Assembly (NCBI GenBank): GCA_016708925.1 | Contig: JADJET010000013.1 | Location: 1-61,203, forward strand | Length of the DNA: 61,203 bases | Direction: 5' to 3' | Source: Gammaproteobacteria bacterium | GTDB taxonomy: Bacteria > Pseudomonadota > Gammaproteobacteria > Pseudomonadales > Porticoccaceae | Shown here: piece by piece, positions 15,747-24,748 of the stretch | How the letters are laid out: each line of letters opens with the position of its first letter | Position numbering within the stretch: position 1 is the first letter of the stretch | Position numbers and translations under genes: made by a program | Notes under the pieces: model-generated | What the model saw: only the letters and a program-made list of their open reading frames with translations | Told to the model about the DNA's origin: nothing | Databases searched by the model: none

Positions 15747-17252
15747 ATGGCTTTTCCCCGACGCGTTCCCCTGTTCATCGGCGGCGAATGGGTCCAGAGC
15801 GCGAGCACCGTGTTCACGCCGGTCATCAATCCCGCCACCCAGGAAGTGTTGAGCGAAGTGCCTCACGCCACGCCGGACGAGATGGCGCGCGCCGTGGCCG
15901 CCGCCGCAACCGCGTTCGCGAGCTGGAAGGAAGTGCCGGTGCCGCAGCGCGCGCGCCTGATGCTGCGCTACCAGCATCTGCTCAAGGAGCATCACGACGA
16001 ACTGGCCGAAATCATCAGCCAGGAACTCGGCAAGACCTTTGAAGACGCCAAGGGCGATGTCTGGCGCGGCATCGAGGTGGTCGAACACGCCGCCAACATC
16101 GCCACCCTGATGATGGGCGAGACGGTCGAGAACGTCGCCGGCGGCATCGATACCTATTCCATTATCCAGCCGCTCGGCGTGTGCATGGGCATCACGCCGT
16201 TCAACTTCCCGGCGATGATCCCGCTGTGGATGTTCCCGATGGCGATCGCCTGCGGCAACACCTTCATATTGAAGCCGTCGGAGCGCGACCCGCTGACGCC
16301 GACCCGCCTCGCCGAACTCTTCGTCGAAGCCGGCGCGCCGCCCGGCGTGCTGCAAGTGGTGCATGGCGGCGCCAGCCAGGTGGACTACCTGCTCGAACAC
16401 CCGGATATCCGCGCCGGCTCCTTCGTGGGTTCGGTGCCCGTGGGCAAACACATCTACCGCAAGGGCACCGAGAACCTCAAGCGCATGCAGTGCATGACCG
16501 GCGCCAACAACCACATGGTGGTGATGCCGGACGCCAACCGCGCCCAGGTCGTCAACAACATCATCGGCTCCGCGTTCGGTGCCGCCGGCCAGCGCTGCAT
16601 GGCGATTCCCAACGTGGTGCTGGTAGGCGACGCCGCCAACTGGATCGACGATCTGGTGGTCGCCGCGCGCAAAATCCAGCCCGGCGCCTGGACCGACAAG
16701 AGCGCCGCCTACGGCCCGCTGACCAATGCCGCCGCCAAGGCGCGTGTGGTCGGCATGATCGCGCAGGCGAAAAAAGACGGCGCCACCTGCCTGCTCGACG
16801 GCTCCGACTGCACCGTCGCGGGCTATCCCAACGGCAACTGGATCGGCCCCACCATCTTCACCGACCTGCGCCCGGACATGCCGTTCTACTGCGAAGAGGT
16901 GTTCGGACCGGTGCTGTGCATCCTCAAGGTGGCGACGCTGGACGAAGCCATCGCGCTCATCAACCGCGATTTTCGCGGCAACGGCACCTCGATCTTCACC
17001 GCCTCCGGCGCCGCCGCGCGCAAATACCAGCACGAGATCCAGGTCGGCCAGGTCGGCATCAATGTGCCCATTCCGGTGCCGCTGCCGTTTTTCTCCTTCA
17101 CCGGCTGGCGCGGTTCCTTCCACGGCGACCTGCACGCCTACGGCAAGCAGGCGGTGCGCTTCTACACCGAGACCAAGACCATCACCGCGCGCTGGTTCGA
17201 CGACAGCATCCCGGGCGCCGGTGGCCCCAACATGTCCATCAACCTGAAGTAG
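15747..17252 (+). CDS. mmsA: CoA-acylating methylmalonate-semialdehyde dehydrogenase
   Basis: MmsA turns methylmalonate semialdehyde into propionyl-CoA at the end of valine breakdown. The 501-residue protein has GITPFNFPAMIPLWMFP, FVGSVPVGKHIY, the MmsA-specific active-site segment GAAGQRCMAI with the catalytic Cys, and the C-terminal GWRGSFHGDLHAYGK. I prefer ATG 15747, with TGAGGT just upstream and the usual family length, over an ATG four codons earlier. It opens the valine operon. Confidence 0.95.
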   Translation: MAFPRRVPLFIGGEWVQSASTVFTPVINPATQEVLSEVPHATPDEMARAVAAAATAFASWKEVPVPQRARLMLRYQHLLKEHHDELAEIISQELGKTFEDAKGDVWRGIEVVEHAANIATLMMGETVENVAGGIDTYSIIQPLGVCMGITPFNFPAMIPLWMFPMAIACGNTFILKPSERDPLTPTRLAELFVEAGAPPGVLQVVHGGASQVDYLLEHPDIRAGSFVGSVPVGKHIYRKGTENLKRMQCMTGANNHMVVMPDANRAQVVNNIIGSAFGAAGQRCMAIPNVVLVGDAANWIDDLVVAARKIQPGAWTDKSAAYGPLTNAAAKARVVGMIAQAKKDGATCLLDGSDCTVAGYPNGNWIGPTIFTDLRPDMPFYCEEVFGPVLCILKVATLDEAIALINRDFRGNGTSIFTASGAAARKYQHEIQVGQVGINVPIPVPLPFFSFTGWRGSFHGDLHAYGKQAVRFYTETKTITARWFDDSIPGAGGPNMSINLK

Positions 17253-17270
17253 CAGCAGAAGGTCGGCGCG

Positions 17271-18437
17271 ATGGATTTCGAACTGAGCGAAGAGCAGCGC
17301 GCCTTTCGCGACGCCGCGCGGGCCTTTGCGCGCGGCGAGCTGGCGCCCCACGCCGCCGCATGGGACGAGGGGAAGATCTTTCCCCGCGACACCATCGCCG
17401 CCGCCGGCGCGCTCGGCTTCTGCGGCATGTACTGTCCCGAGGCGGTCGGCGGCATGGGCATGACCCGGCTCGACGCCACCATCATCCTGGAAGAGCTCGC
17501 CGCCGGCTGCACCTCGACCGCCGCCTTTATCTCGATCCACAACATGGCGGCCTGGATGGCCTGCACCTGGGGCTCGGAACAGGTCCGCGAGGAATTCTGC
17601 CAACAGCTCGTCACCGGTGAAAAACTCGCGTCCTACTGCCTCACCGAACCGAACGCCGGCAGCGACGCCGCGTCCATCACCACCCGCGCGGTGCGCGACG
17701 GCGACGACTACCGCATCAGCGGCGGCAAGACCTTCATCAGCGGCGCCGGCAGCACCGACGTGCTGGTGCTGATGACGCGCACTGGCGCACCGGATTCGGG
17801 CGCCGGCGGCATCACCGCCTTCGCGGTGCCGGCGGATGCGCCCGGTATCGACTACGGCAAGAACGAAACCAAGCTGGGCTGGAACAGCCAGCCGACCCGG
17901 GCGATTGCCTTCGACGCGGTGCGCGTGCCCGCCGCCTACCGCCTCGGCAACGAGGGCGAGGGTTTCAAAATTGCGATGAAAGGCCTCGACGGCGGCCGCA
18001 TCAATATCGCCGCCTGTTCGGTGGGCGCGGCGCAGGCCACCCTCGATCTCGCCCAGGTCTATGTGCAGGAGCGGCGCCAGTTCGGCAAGCCCATCGCGGC
18101 CTTTCAGGCGTTGCAGTTCAAGCTCGCCGACATGGCCACCGAACTGGTGGCGGCGCGGCAGATGGTGCGGCTGGCGGCCAGCAAGCTCGACCGCGACGAC
18201 CCGGACAGGACCACCTATTGCGCGATGGCCAAGCGCTTTGCCACCGATATCGGCTTTCACATTTGCAACGAGGCGCTGCAACTGCACGGCGGTTACGGCT
18301 ACCTGCGCGAATATCCCATCGAGCGGTTTTTCCGGGACGCGCGGGTCCATCAGATTCTGGAAGGCACCAACGAAATCATGCGCGTGATCATCGCGCGCCG
18401 CATTCTTGAAGCAGGGGCAACGGAGACCATTCGATGA
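17271..18437 (+). CDS. Acyl-CoA dehydrogenase, probably isobutyryl-CoA dehydrogenase
   Basis: The 388-residue flavoprotein has the family segments CLTEPNAGSDAAS, GGKTFISGAG, RRQFGKPIAAFQ and LHGGYGYL. The QILEGTNEIMR motif carries the catalytic Glu near residue 364. Placement between mmsA and the hydratase and hydrolase genes of valine catabolism points to isobutyryl-CoA as substrate, by context rather than by residues. Its stop overlaps the next start as ATGA. Confidence 0.92.
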   Translation: MDFELSEEQRAFRDAARAFARGELAPHAAAWDEGKIFPRDTIAAAGALGFCGMYCPEAVGGMGMTRLDATIILEELAAGCTSTAAFISIHNMAAWMACTWGSEQVREEFCQQLVTGEKLASYCLTEPNAGSDAASITTRAVRDGDDYRISGGKTFISGAGSTDVLVLMTRTGAPDSGAGGITAFAVPADAPGIDYGKNETKLGWNSQPTRAIAFDAVRVPAAYRLGNEGEGFKIAMKGLDGGRINIAACSVGAAQATLDLAQVYVQERRQFGKPIAAFQALQFKLADMATELVAARQMVRLAASKLDRDDPDRTTYCAMAKRFATDIGFHICNEALQLHGGYGYLREYPIERFFRDARVHQILEGTNEIMRVIIARRILEAGATETIR

Positions 18438-19210
18438 GCAATCAGTTGAAAGTGGAAAAACGCGGGCACACCGCCATCCTCACCATGAACAACCCGCCGG
18501 CCAACACCTGGACGCCGGAAAGCCTGAGCTATCTGCAACAGGTGATCGCCGAACTCAATGCCGATCGCGAGAATTACGCGCTGGTGCTCGCCAGCGAGAG
18601 CGAGAAATTCTTCAGCGCCGGCGCCGACCTGACCCGCTTCCACCACGACGACACCGGCGCCGCCTACGATTTCATCAAGGCGTTTGGCGTGGCTTTCACG
18701 GCGCTCGCCAACTACCAGGGCGTGTCGGTCGCCGCCATCACCGGCTTTGCCATGGGTGGCGGGCTCGAATGCGCGCTGGCCTGCGACATCCGCGTGGCCG
18801 AGGAACAGGCGCAGATGGCGCTGCCGGAATGCACCGTGGGCCTGCTGCCCGGCGGTCTCGGCACCCAGCATCTGCCGTGGTTGATCGGCGAGGGCTGGGC
18901 CAAGCGCATGATCCTGCTCGGCGAGCGCGTGAAGGCGGACAAGGCGCTGGAAATCGGCCTGGTGCAGGAAGTGGTGCCCACCGGCAAGGCGCTGGAGAAG
19001 GCCCTGGAGCTGACCGCCAAGGTCGCCAACCAGAGCCCCAGCTCGGTGCGCGTCTGCAAGGAGCTGATCATGTCCGCGCGCCACCGCAGCCTCGACAGCG
19101 GCTTCCAGTTCGAGCGCGACCGCTTCATGGACCTGTGGGGCATGGCGGATCAGAAAGAGGGCGTCGCCGCGTTCGTCGAGAAGCGCAAGCCCGAATGGAA
19201 AAACCGCTGA
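18434..19210 (+). CDS. Enoyl-CoA hydratase
   Basis: The 258-residue crotonase-fold protein has the oxyanion-hole segment FSAGADLTRF and GFAMGGGLECALACD. ALPECTVGLLPGGLGTQHL then places both catalytic glutamates (LEC and PEC) as in active hydratases. In this operon it probably hydrates methacrylyl-CoA to 3-hydroxyisobutyryl-CoA. The ATG overlaps the stop of the dehydrogenase gene. Confidence 0.93.
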   Translation: MSNQLKVEKRGHTAILTMNNPPANTWTPESLSYLQQVIAELNADRENYALVLASESEKFFSAGADLTRFHHDDTGAAYDFIKAFGVAFTALANYQGVSVAAITGFAMGGGLECALACDIRVAEEQAQMALPECTVGLLPGGLGTQHLPWLIGEGWAKRMILLGERVKADKALEIGLVQEVVPTGKALEKALELTAKVANQSPSSVRVCKELIMSARHRSLDSGFQFERDRFMDLWGMADQKEGVAAFVEKRKPEWKNR

Positions 19211-19229
19211 GCGGCGCGGGAGATTGCGC

Positions 19230-20351
19230 GTGACTGAACCCTCCGTCATTTTTTCCGAGCGCGCCTGCACCGGCGGCAAAAAAATCGCCATCGCGACGCT
19301 GAACGCCGAGAAAGCCCTCAACGCCCTCAGCCTGGAAATGGTCGATCTGCTGAGCGCGCGGCTCGACCAGTGGGAAACGGACGCCGACATCGTCGCGATT
19401 CTGATCGACAGCGTCGGCGACCGCGCGTTTTCCGCCGGCGGCGACATCCGCATGCTGTACGACTCCATGGTCGAACACGGCGAGGGCGAAAATCCCTACG
19501 CGCGGGATTTCTTCTCCCGCGAATACCGCCTCGACCATCGCCTGCACAATTCACGCATCCCCATCATCACCTGGGGCAACGGCTTCGTGATGGGCGGCGG
19601 CATGGGCGTCTACCAGGGCGGCGATTTCCGCGTCGTCACCGAACACAGCCGCCTCGCCATGCCGGAGATCAGCATCGGCCTGTTCCCCGATGTCGGTGGC
19701 ACCTGGTTCCTGAATCGGACGCGGGACAACACCGGGCTGTTTCTCGGGTTGACCGGCGCCCAGTTGAATGCCACCGACGCACTCTATGTCGGGCTCGCCG
19801 ACACCTTCGCGCCCCATGCGGGAAAGGCGACGCTGCTGAAGCGCCTGACGATGCTCGAATGGTCGGCGGACCCGGGTGAACGGCACGCGCAGATCGCGGG
19901 CGCCTTGCGCTGGCTCCTGCGCGAATTTCACGATCAGCTTCCGGTGCCTCAGTTGGAAGTCCACGCGGACTGGATCGCCACGGTAACGGAAAGCGCAACG
20001 CTGGCGGACGCCTCCGCCGCCATCCTCGCCGGCGCCGGCGACGACAAGTGGCTCCAGCGCGCGGTCGCCACCCACCAGCGCGGCTGCCCGGTGTCGATCT
20101 TTCTCGCCTGGGAACTGAACCGGCGCGGGCGCGACCTGGCGCTCGCCGACGCCTTCCGGCTCGAACTGGTGGCGGCGCTGAACTGCTCCAAGTACGGCGT
20201 GTTCCGCGAAGGCGTGCGCGCCCAGATCATCGACAAGGACAACGCACCGCGCTTCGTGCCGGCGACGCTCGCCGAACTTACACCGGCGATTCAAGAGCAA
20301 TACCTGACGCCACCCTGGGGCGATGCGCCCCATCCATTGGCCGACTTGTAG
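19230..20351 (+). CDS. 3-hydroxyisobutyryl-CoA hydrolase
   Basis: This longer crotonase-fold protein (373 residues) has FSAGGDIRMLYDS, GNGFVMGGGMGVYQGG, and RLAMPEISIGLFPDVGGTWFL. The Glu and Asp of that last segment are the HIBCH signature. It frees 3-hydroxyisobutyrate for MmsB. I chose GTG 19230 because GGGAG lies 7 bases upstream; the TTG at 19224 is too close to that site. Only 19 bases separate it from the hydratase gene. Confidence 0.93.
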   Translation: MTEPSVIFSERACTGGKKIAIATLNAEKALNALSLEMVDLLSARLDQWETDADIVAILIDSVGDRAFSAGGDIRMLYDSMVEHGEGENPYARDFFSREYRLDHRLHNSRIPIITWGNGFVMGGGMGVYQGGDFRVVTEHSRLAMPEISIGLFPDVGGTWFLNRTRDNTGLFLGLTGAQLNATDALYVGLADTFAPHAGKATLLKRLTMLEWSADPGERHAQIAGALRWLLREFHDQLPVPQLEVHADWIATVTESATLADASAAILAGAGDDKWLQRAVATHQRGCPVSIFLAWELNRRGRDLALADAFRLELVAALNCSKYGVFREGVRAQIIDKDNAPRFVPATLAELTPAIQEQYLTPPWGDAPHPLADL

Positions 20352-20410
20352 CGACTTCATGTATCGCTTCGGGTCCGCCATCCAATAAGTCACCATTACA
20401 GGGGATCGAC

Positions 20411-21314
20411 ATGGCCAAGACAGTCGCGTTTTTCGGGTTGGGCAACATGGGCGGGCCGATGGCCGCCAACCTGGTCAAGGCCGGGTTCCAGGTGCGCGCC
20501 TTTGATCTGGTGCCGGCCTCGGTGCAACAGGCGGTGAAGGATGGCTGCATTGCCGCAACCACCGAGAAGGCGGCGGTCGCGGGCGCCGATTTCATCATCT
20601 CGATGTTGCCCGACGGCGCCATTGCCGAGCGCCTCTACATCGACGGTGCCGGCCTGCTCGATCTCGTCAACCCCGCCGCGCTGGTGATCGACTGCTCCAC
20701 CATCGCCGCCGCCAGTTCGCGGCGCATCGGCAGTGAGGGCAAAAAGCGCAACCTCCGCGTGGTGGACGCGCCGGTGTCCGGCGGCGTCGCCGGTGCCCAG
20801 GCCGCGACGCTCGCCTTCATGTGCGGCGGCGAGGCCGCCGATGTCGAGGCCGCGCGCGAAGTGCTGAAGCACATGGGCGCCAACATCTTCCACGCCGGCG
20901 CGAGCGGCGCCGGTCAGATCGCCAAGATCTGCAACAACATGCTGCTCGCCGTCCACATGATCGGCACCGCCGAGGCGCTGCAACTGGGCGTCGACAATGG
21001 CCTCGACCCCAAGGCGCTGTCCGACATCATGCTGAAAAGCTCCGGCTGCAACTGGTCCGCTGGAAAAATACAATCCCTATCCCGGCGTTATGGACAACGT
21101 GCCCGCGAGCCGCGCTTACCAGGGCGGCTTCATGGTCAAGCTGATGCAGAAGGACCTGGGCCTGGCGATGGGCGCGGCGCTCGCCAGCCACTCCAGCACC
21201 CCGATGGGGGCGCTGGCGAACAACCTTTACAACCTGTATAGCCATTTGGGTGGTGATGACAATACGGGGCTGGATTTTTCCAGTATTCAGCGGCTGTTTG
21301 ATGCGGGGGTGTAG
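20411..21314 (+). pseudogene. mmsB: 3-hydroxyisobutyrate dehydrogenase, frameshifted by one inserted base
   Basis: The frame from ATG 20411 reads a canonical MmsB: FFGLGNMGGPMAANL, DAPVSGGVAGAQAATLAFM and the catalytic-Lys segment GQIAKICNNMLLA. Near 21058 the sequence TGGTCCGCTGG holds one extra base compared with the expected TGG TCG CTG GAA. The rest of the protein (EKYNPYPGVMDNVPASRAYQ onward) continues in the next frame to 21314. Removing one base restores about 300 residues, the normal length. The remainder of the gene looks well conserved, so this is either very recent inactivation or a sequence error. It is the last gene of the valine operon. Confidence 0.9.
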
Positions 21315-21411
21315 TGTAGTGGCACGATGAGAAGTAGCGGGATGGCTGCTGTGGCTCGGATGAAACAAATGTCAGGTGGGCTACCGACGATGATGTTTGG
21401 TCTTTGCACGG

Positions 21412-21430
21412 GCGGGCTTGTCTAGCCCGC
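21412..21430 (+). terminator. GC-rich hairpin after mmsB
   Basis: GCGGGCT (21412-21418) pairs with AGCCCGC (21424-21430) around a 5-base loop. There is no T run, so termination is uncertain. It lies between mmsB and the DUF4258 gene and marks the left edge of the accessory island. Confidence 0.4.
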
Positions 21431-21454
21431 GCATAGCGGAGGAATGGCAACAAC

Positions 21455-21772
21455 ATGGAATTCCGGCAGGCAATACGAGATCGAGCCGCGCAACGGTTAC
21501 TGTTTTTGCCGCATGCGGTACGCCAGATGTCTCGGGCGGATCGAATGATTTCCACGTCCGATATCCGGAACGTCGTCGAGGAAGGCGAAATCATTGAAGA
21601 TTATCCGGAAGATTCCAGAGGCCACAGTTGCCTGATTTCGGGCAAGGAAGGAGATAGACGATGGATACATGTCGTATGTGCGCCGAGGGACGAATACCTT
21701 GCGAGAATAACGGCGTATATTCCGGATCAAGCTCAATGGTCCAAGGACTTCAGAACGAGGATCAAGCCATGA
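21455..21772 (+). CDS. DUF4258 protein, putative toxin-like partner of a YgiT-type protein
   Basis: The 105-residue protein matches DUF4258: RLLFLPHAVRQMSRADRMIS, VVEEGEIIEDYPEDSRGHSCL and HVVCAPRDEYLARITAYIPD, ending near WSKDF. The small basic fold resembles RelE/BrnT-type toxins, and genes of this family commonly sit directly before a YgiT/MqsA-like zinc-finger gene, as here with an ATGA overlap. Toxicity is inferred from that arrangement only. GGAGGA lies upstream of the ATG at somewhat long spacing. Confidence 0.82.
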   Translation: MEFRQAIRDRAAQRLLFLPHAVRQMSRADRMISTSDIRNVVEEGEIIEDYPEDSRGHSCLISGKEGDRRWIHVVCAPRDEYLARITAYIPDQAQWSKDFRTRIKP

Positions 21773-21981
21773 AGTGCATGTACTGCCAGGATGACATGGT
21801 ACGCGGGAATGCGCCATTTTATATCGATCGAAAAACTGTTCACCTCAGCCTCGACGACGTTGCCGCATGGATCTGCACGCAATGCGGAGAGGTCTATTTC
21901 GAGGAGGCGGAAGTGAACGCAGTGCAGGATATCATCAGGGCTGTGGATGAGCGAACAGGCAGGCTGGTGCGCACGGCGTGA
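21769..21981 (+). CDS. YgiT-type zinc-finger protein
   Basis: The 70-residue protein has two CxxC pairs, CMYCQDD at the N-terminus and ICTQCGEVYF in the middle, the zinc-binding half of MqsA/YgiT antitoxins. The helix-turn-helix half of full-length MqsA is absent, as is usual in the short members paired with DUF4258. Its ATG overlaps the preceding stop. By family it is a candidate antitoxin. Confidence 0.82.
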   Translation: MKCMYCQDDMVRGNAPFYIDRKTVHLSLDDVAAWICTQCGEVYFEEAEVNAVQDIIRAVDERTGRLVRTA

Positions 21982-22582
21982 AGTCTGTATTTTTGCAGAC
22001 AACGTCAAACGACCCTCTCCGCCGCCAAGAAGACGGCGTTGCCGATGCCAAGGGGAAAGAAGGGGCAGGACTTGCGTGGAGTATGCACGATGCAAGACTT
22101 GACCCCGCACTATCCCGTTACGTGGAAGGTGATGCCCGGTAACATGTCCGATGGCGGCGACAGCCAGGCGCTTCGACGTCCACTATACGATGGTAGGTAG
22201 AATGGTGAGCGGGTATGGAAACTCAACGAAGACGCGATGTTATGTTGAAAGACCCCGATGTTCTGCTGACCCCGATGTTCGTTTTTATGCACTTCCGGAT
22301 GGAACAGAGAAGACACTTGAGAACATTGTGATCGCAGTCGGGATCGCAGTGATTGGTCACCGAACAGTCGAGCAATCGGTAAGGTGCAAACTGTGACGCG
22401 AAATGCTAACCTCGTTATGCGACGGACAGTCACAAGCGGCGCTTCGCTTGCTTTTTCCTGCCGCTGATGGCAGTCGTTGGGAAGCAGCAGGAAAATGCAT
22501 GAGCGGTGGTAGACTCCGGGGCATGCTAGAGAAACGTCGTCTTCCCCGACGGCGTAAATGGAAGAAAATGGGAGAGAAGGGA
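21982..22582 (+). other. 600-bp intergenic stretch with no supported gene
   Basis: I find no convincing coding region here. Short open frames at 22110-22433 (minus) and 22151-22396 (plus) lack family features. The stretch contains an inverted repeat at 22062-22106 and may hold further decayed cassette or repeat DNA. Confidence 0.5.
22062..22106. repeat. Short inverted-repeat element
   Basis: GGGGCAGGACTTGCGT (22062-22077) faces ATGCAAGACTTGACCCC (22090-22106), giving an imperfect terminal inverted repeat of about 16 bases around a 12-base centre. The ends resemble those of the repeats at 717, 25110 and 26089, suggesting a dispersed REP- or MITE-like family. Confidence 0.5.
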
Positions 22583-22987
22583 ATGAAACCGCGTTTTAAG
22601 TTTCAAGGAACTCTCGTGGCTGCCGTGGGAATACTGCTTTCCGCTTGCGCAACGATCGTCAACGATTCGAACATTCCATTGACGATGAGCTTTTCGGACG
22701 GGTCTTCTGGTAACTGCACATTCAAGAACAAGCGAGGGTCATGGTCATCACCCGTCCCGACACAGAACGTGATGATTCGTCGATCGGACGACGCTCTCCA
22801 TTACGACTGCGAGACGGATGATGGAAGAGAATCAAACGGCTCGATCCGCAGTGAAATGGAAGGTGGGAAGCTAGCAGCAAGCGTTGTCTTTTTCGATTTG
22901 GGCATAACAGACGCAATAACTGATAAGCATCGAACGTACCAAGGCAACGTAGTACTTCCTGTTACTCCAAAGAAGGCGAATGAATAA
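22583..22987 (+). CDS. Small putative lipoprotein
   Basis: The 134-residue product has a basic N-terminus, a hydrophobic stretch and a lipobox ILLSAC, so it should be lipidated and held in the envelope. The mature part begins ATIVNDSNIPLTMSF and includes two Cys (NCTF and YDCE) that could form a disulfide, with a late hydrophobic VVFFDLGITDAI. The start at ATG 22583 has GGGAG 7 bases upstream. I do not recognise the family. Its stop codon lies within the target duplication of the downstream insertion element, which left the gene intact. Confidence 0.75.
   Translation: MKPRFKFQGTLVAAVGILLSACATIVNDSNIPLTMSFSDGSSGNCTFKNKRGSWSSPVPTQNVMIRRSDDALHYDCETDDGRESNGSIRSEMEGGKLAASVVFFDLGITDAITDKHRTYQGNVVLPVTPKKANE
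22980..22987. repeat. Target-site duplication, left copy
   Basis: ATGAATAA here is repeated exactly at 24276-24283 on the other side of the ISL3-type element. Eight bases is the duplication length of the ISL3 family. Confidence 0.8.
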
Positions 22988-24275
22988 GCCTCTTTTGAAT
23001 TTTGAGGGTAATGGGGCGAGGGTGGCCCGGGGGCGTGGGCCTTGGGGCGCAGCCCCGTGAGCTGGCCCATGGCTGGAGGTGCTCCAGCCGGGGAATGGGG
23101 CGACGAGAAGGCCGCGCGCTGGAGAGGCTGGGATGCTCGTCCTGAGAAACCGGGTGACCGCAACATGACCGCCAGCTGTCGAAGCCGCCGGCATTACGTC
23201 CCCGGTACATCAAAGACGTCGTTTGACGCTGCCCGAAGTCGTTGACCATCACGGTCGATTTCGTCGCCGGCAGCCGCTTTGCCGTGCCCGGCATCGAGGC
23301 CCACCCGGCCGTGACCAGCGCTACGCATCTGAACTTCTTCCAACACGAGTGCCATCTGAGTCCGCGTGCCGGGTGCGCTGCCCGACGGCGCATTCGCCGT
23401 CGAACCCGACTGGTCCGGCCGGCTGGCCGGCTCCGCTGCTCTTCGAGGCGCTGATCATGACCCTGTGCCGGGAAAGACCGCGGCCGTGGCCGGCTGGTGA
23501 ATCTCTCGCATCAGGTGGTGGCCATCTGCAAGCGCTACGTCGATCTGGGCGTGGCGCAGGCCGACTTCTCCGCCGTCAAGCGTCTGCGGCGGAGGGACCT
23601 CGAGCCGGCGGTCGCCGATGCTGATGAGCGCCGGGTGCTGTTCGTCCCGAGGGCCGGGGGCTGAGACGAGCAAGGCCTTTGCCGCCGACTTACCGCCCGC
23701 GGCGATCCTGAGGCCGTGGCGTCCATTCCATCGACGTCGCCCGCCTTCATCAAGGGCGTGACCAAGCATCTGCCCAATGCCCAGATCACCTTCGACAAAG
23801 TTCCACGTCATCGCCCACGCCAGTACCGCCGTCGACAAGACTCGGCGCATCGAACAGCGGACTGATCCGAGCCTCAAGGGGTTGCGCTGGGCTTCTGAAG
23901 GACCGGGCGACGGCCGGCGGCCCGCGCGCCGACCTCGATACGCTGATCGCCTGGTGACGACCAAGGCACCGCGGCTCAAGGAAGGCGCGAGATCGCGCAA
24001 GCAGATCAATGTCAGTGCGCCATGCTCCGGCAATGGGCGACCAAGTGAGCGGTCGGGTCGCGGAGGAGTCACGCAGTCACATCGAGGGCATCGTCGCCCG
24101 GACCCAGACCCGCCAGACCAACGGCTTGAAGCCATTGACGGCCTCTTCCGGGCCGCAAAGCGCAAGGCTCGCGGCTGGGCAATTTCTCACCATCCGCACA
24201 GTGGTCTTCCTGCTTGCCGGCAAGCTCGACTTCAACAAATCAACATGCCGCTTAACCCACGAAATTCAAAGACCC
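22988..24275 (+). mobile_element. Degraded ISL3-family insertion sequence
   Basis: The 1288-bp element is bounded by 8-bp direct repeats and has imperfect terminal inverted repeats. The left end reads GCCTCTTTTGAATTTTGAGG; the right end, read inward, GGGTCTTTGAATTTCGTGGG. Size and ends fit ISL3. Inside is a broken transposase gene. The first 175 bases (22988-23163) are GC-rich, with hairpins such as GGCTGGAGGTGCTCCAGCC, and hold no coding sequence I can identify. Confidence 0.85.
23164..24255 (+). pseudogene. ISL3-family transposase, multiply frameshifted
   Basis: Fragments in all three plus-strand frames match an ISL3 transposase in the right order. They are SLTITVDFVAGSRFAVPGIE and HLNFFQHECHL near the start, then LLFEALIMTLCRE, then SPAFIKGVTKHLPNAQITFD, then HVIAHASTAVDKTRRIEQ and SLKGLRW. 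They end with TQTRQTNG and VVFLLAGKLDF close to a TAA at 24253-24255. At least six frame changes and an internal stop near the N-terminus make it non-functional. Intact homologues are about 400-430 residues. Confidence 0.88.
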
Positions 24276-24283
24276 ATGAATAA
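24276..24283. repeat. Target-site duplication, right copy
   Basis: ATGAATAA matches the copy at 22980-22987 exactly. No gene is seen between here and the toxin gene that ends at 24494. Confidence 0.8.
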
Positions 24284-24493
24284 GCTTTTCGGATCGAGTA
24301 TTCTGATCTTGCCCCGCATTCCTGCACAACATCGCAACCCGAAGAATCGAAGGGCCGAAGGGTCTGGAAAGATTTTCCGTTATCCGGCGCGCCTGACAAT
24401 TTCCCGGCTGTGGCGAACCGAGCCTCAGAATAATCGTCGCGTTGCTGGTGCGAACGCCTGACCATTACGCAGACTTACCTCGAAATCACTGCG

Positions 24494-24748
24494 CTAATAG
24501 TGATAGCGCAGTTGCGCAATAAATAGTGCGCCATCTGCGATTTTGTAGACAATGCGATGCTCATCGTTGATGCGTCGGGACCAATATCCGGACAGGGCAT
24601 TCTTCAACGGCTCGGGCTTGCCGATGCCGGTGAGGGGCGTACGCGAGATATCCTTGATGAGGGCATTGATTCTCTCAAGGAGTTTCTTGTCGGTCTTTTG
24701 CCAGTAGAGGTAGTCATCCCATGCTTGCTCGGCAAAGATCGGTCTCAC
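24494..24748 (-). CDS. yoeB: YoeB/Txe-family mRNA interferase toxin
   Basis: The 84-residue product is full length for YoeB and keeps the catalytic residues at their usual positions: E46, R65, H83 and Y84 (KPEPLK, EHRIVYK and the terminal LRYHY). YoeB acts in the ribosomal A site to cleave translated mRNA. The start is GTG 24748, which overlaps the antitoxin stop as GTGA, so translation is coupled to yefM. The gene appears intact and should be active. Confidence 0.94.
   Translation of the reverse strand: MRPIFAEQAWDDYLYWQKTDKKLLERINALIKDISRTPLTGIGKPEPLKNALSGYWSRRINDEHRIVYKIADGALFIAQLRYHY

Noticed and set aside
22151..22396. Open frame of 81 codons on the plus strand
   Set aside because: No family motif, poor ribosome site and an overlapping minus-strand frame of similar quality.
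22404..22482. Possible second attC site, from GCTAAC to GTTGGGA with an internal AAGCGG/TTCGCTT hairpin
   Set aside because: Neither end fits the attC end-box consensus exactly and the arms do not pair well, so I cannot separate it from chance.
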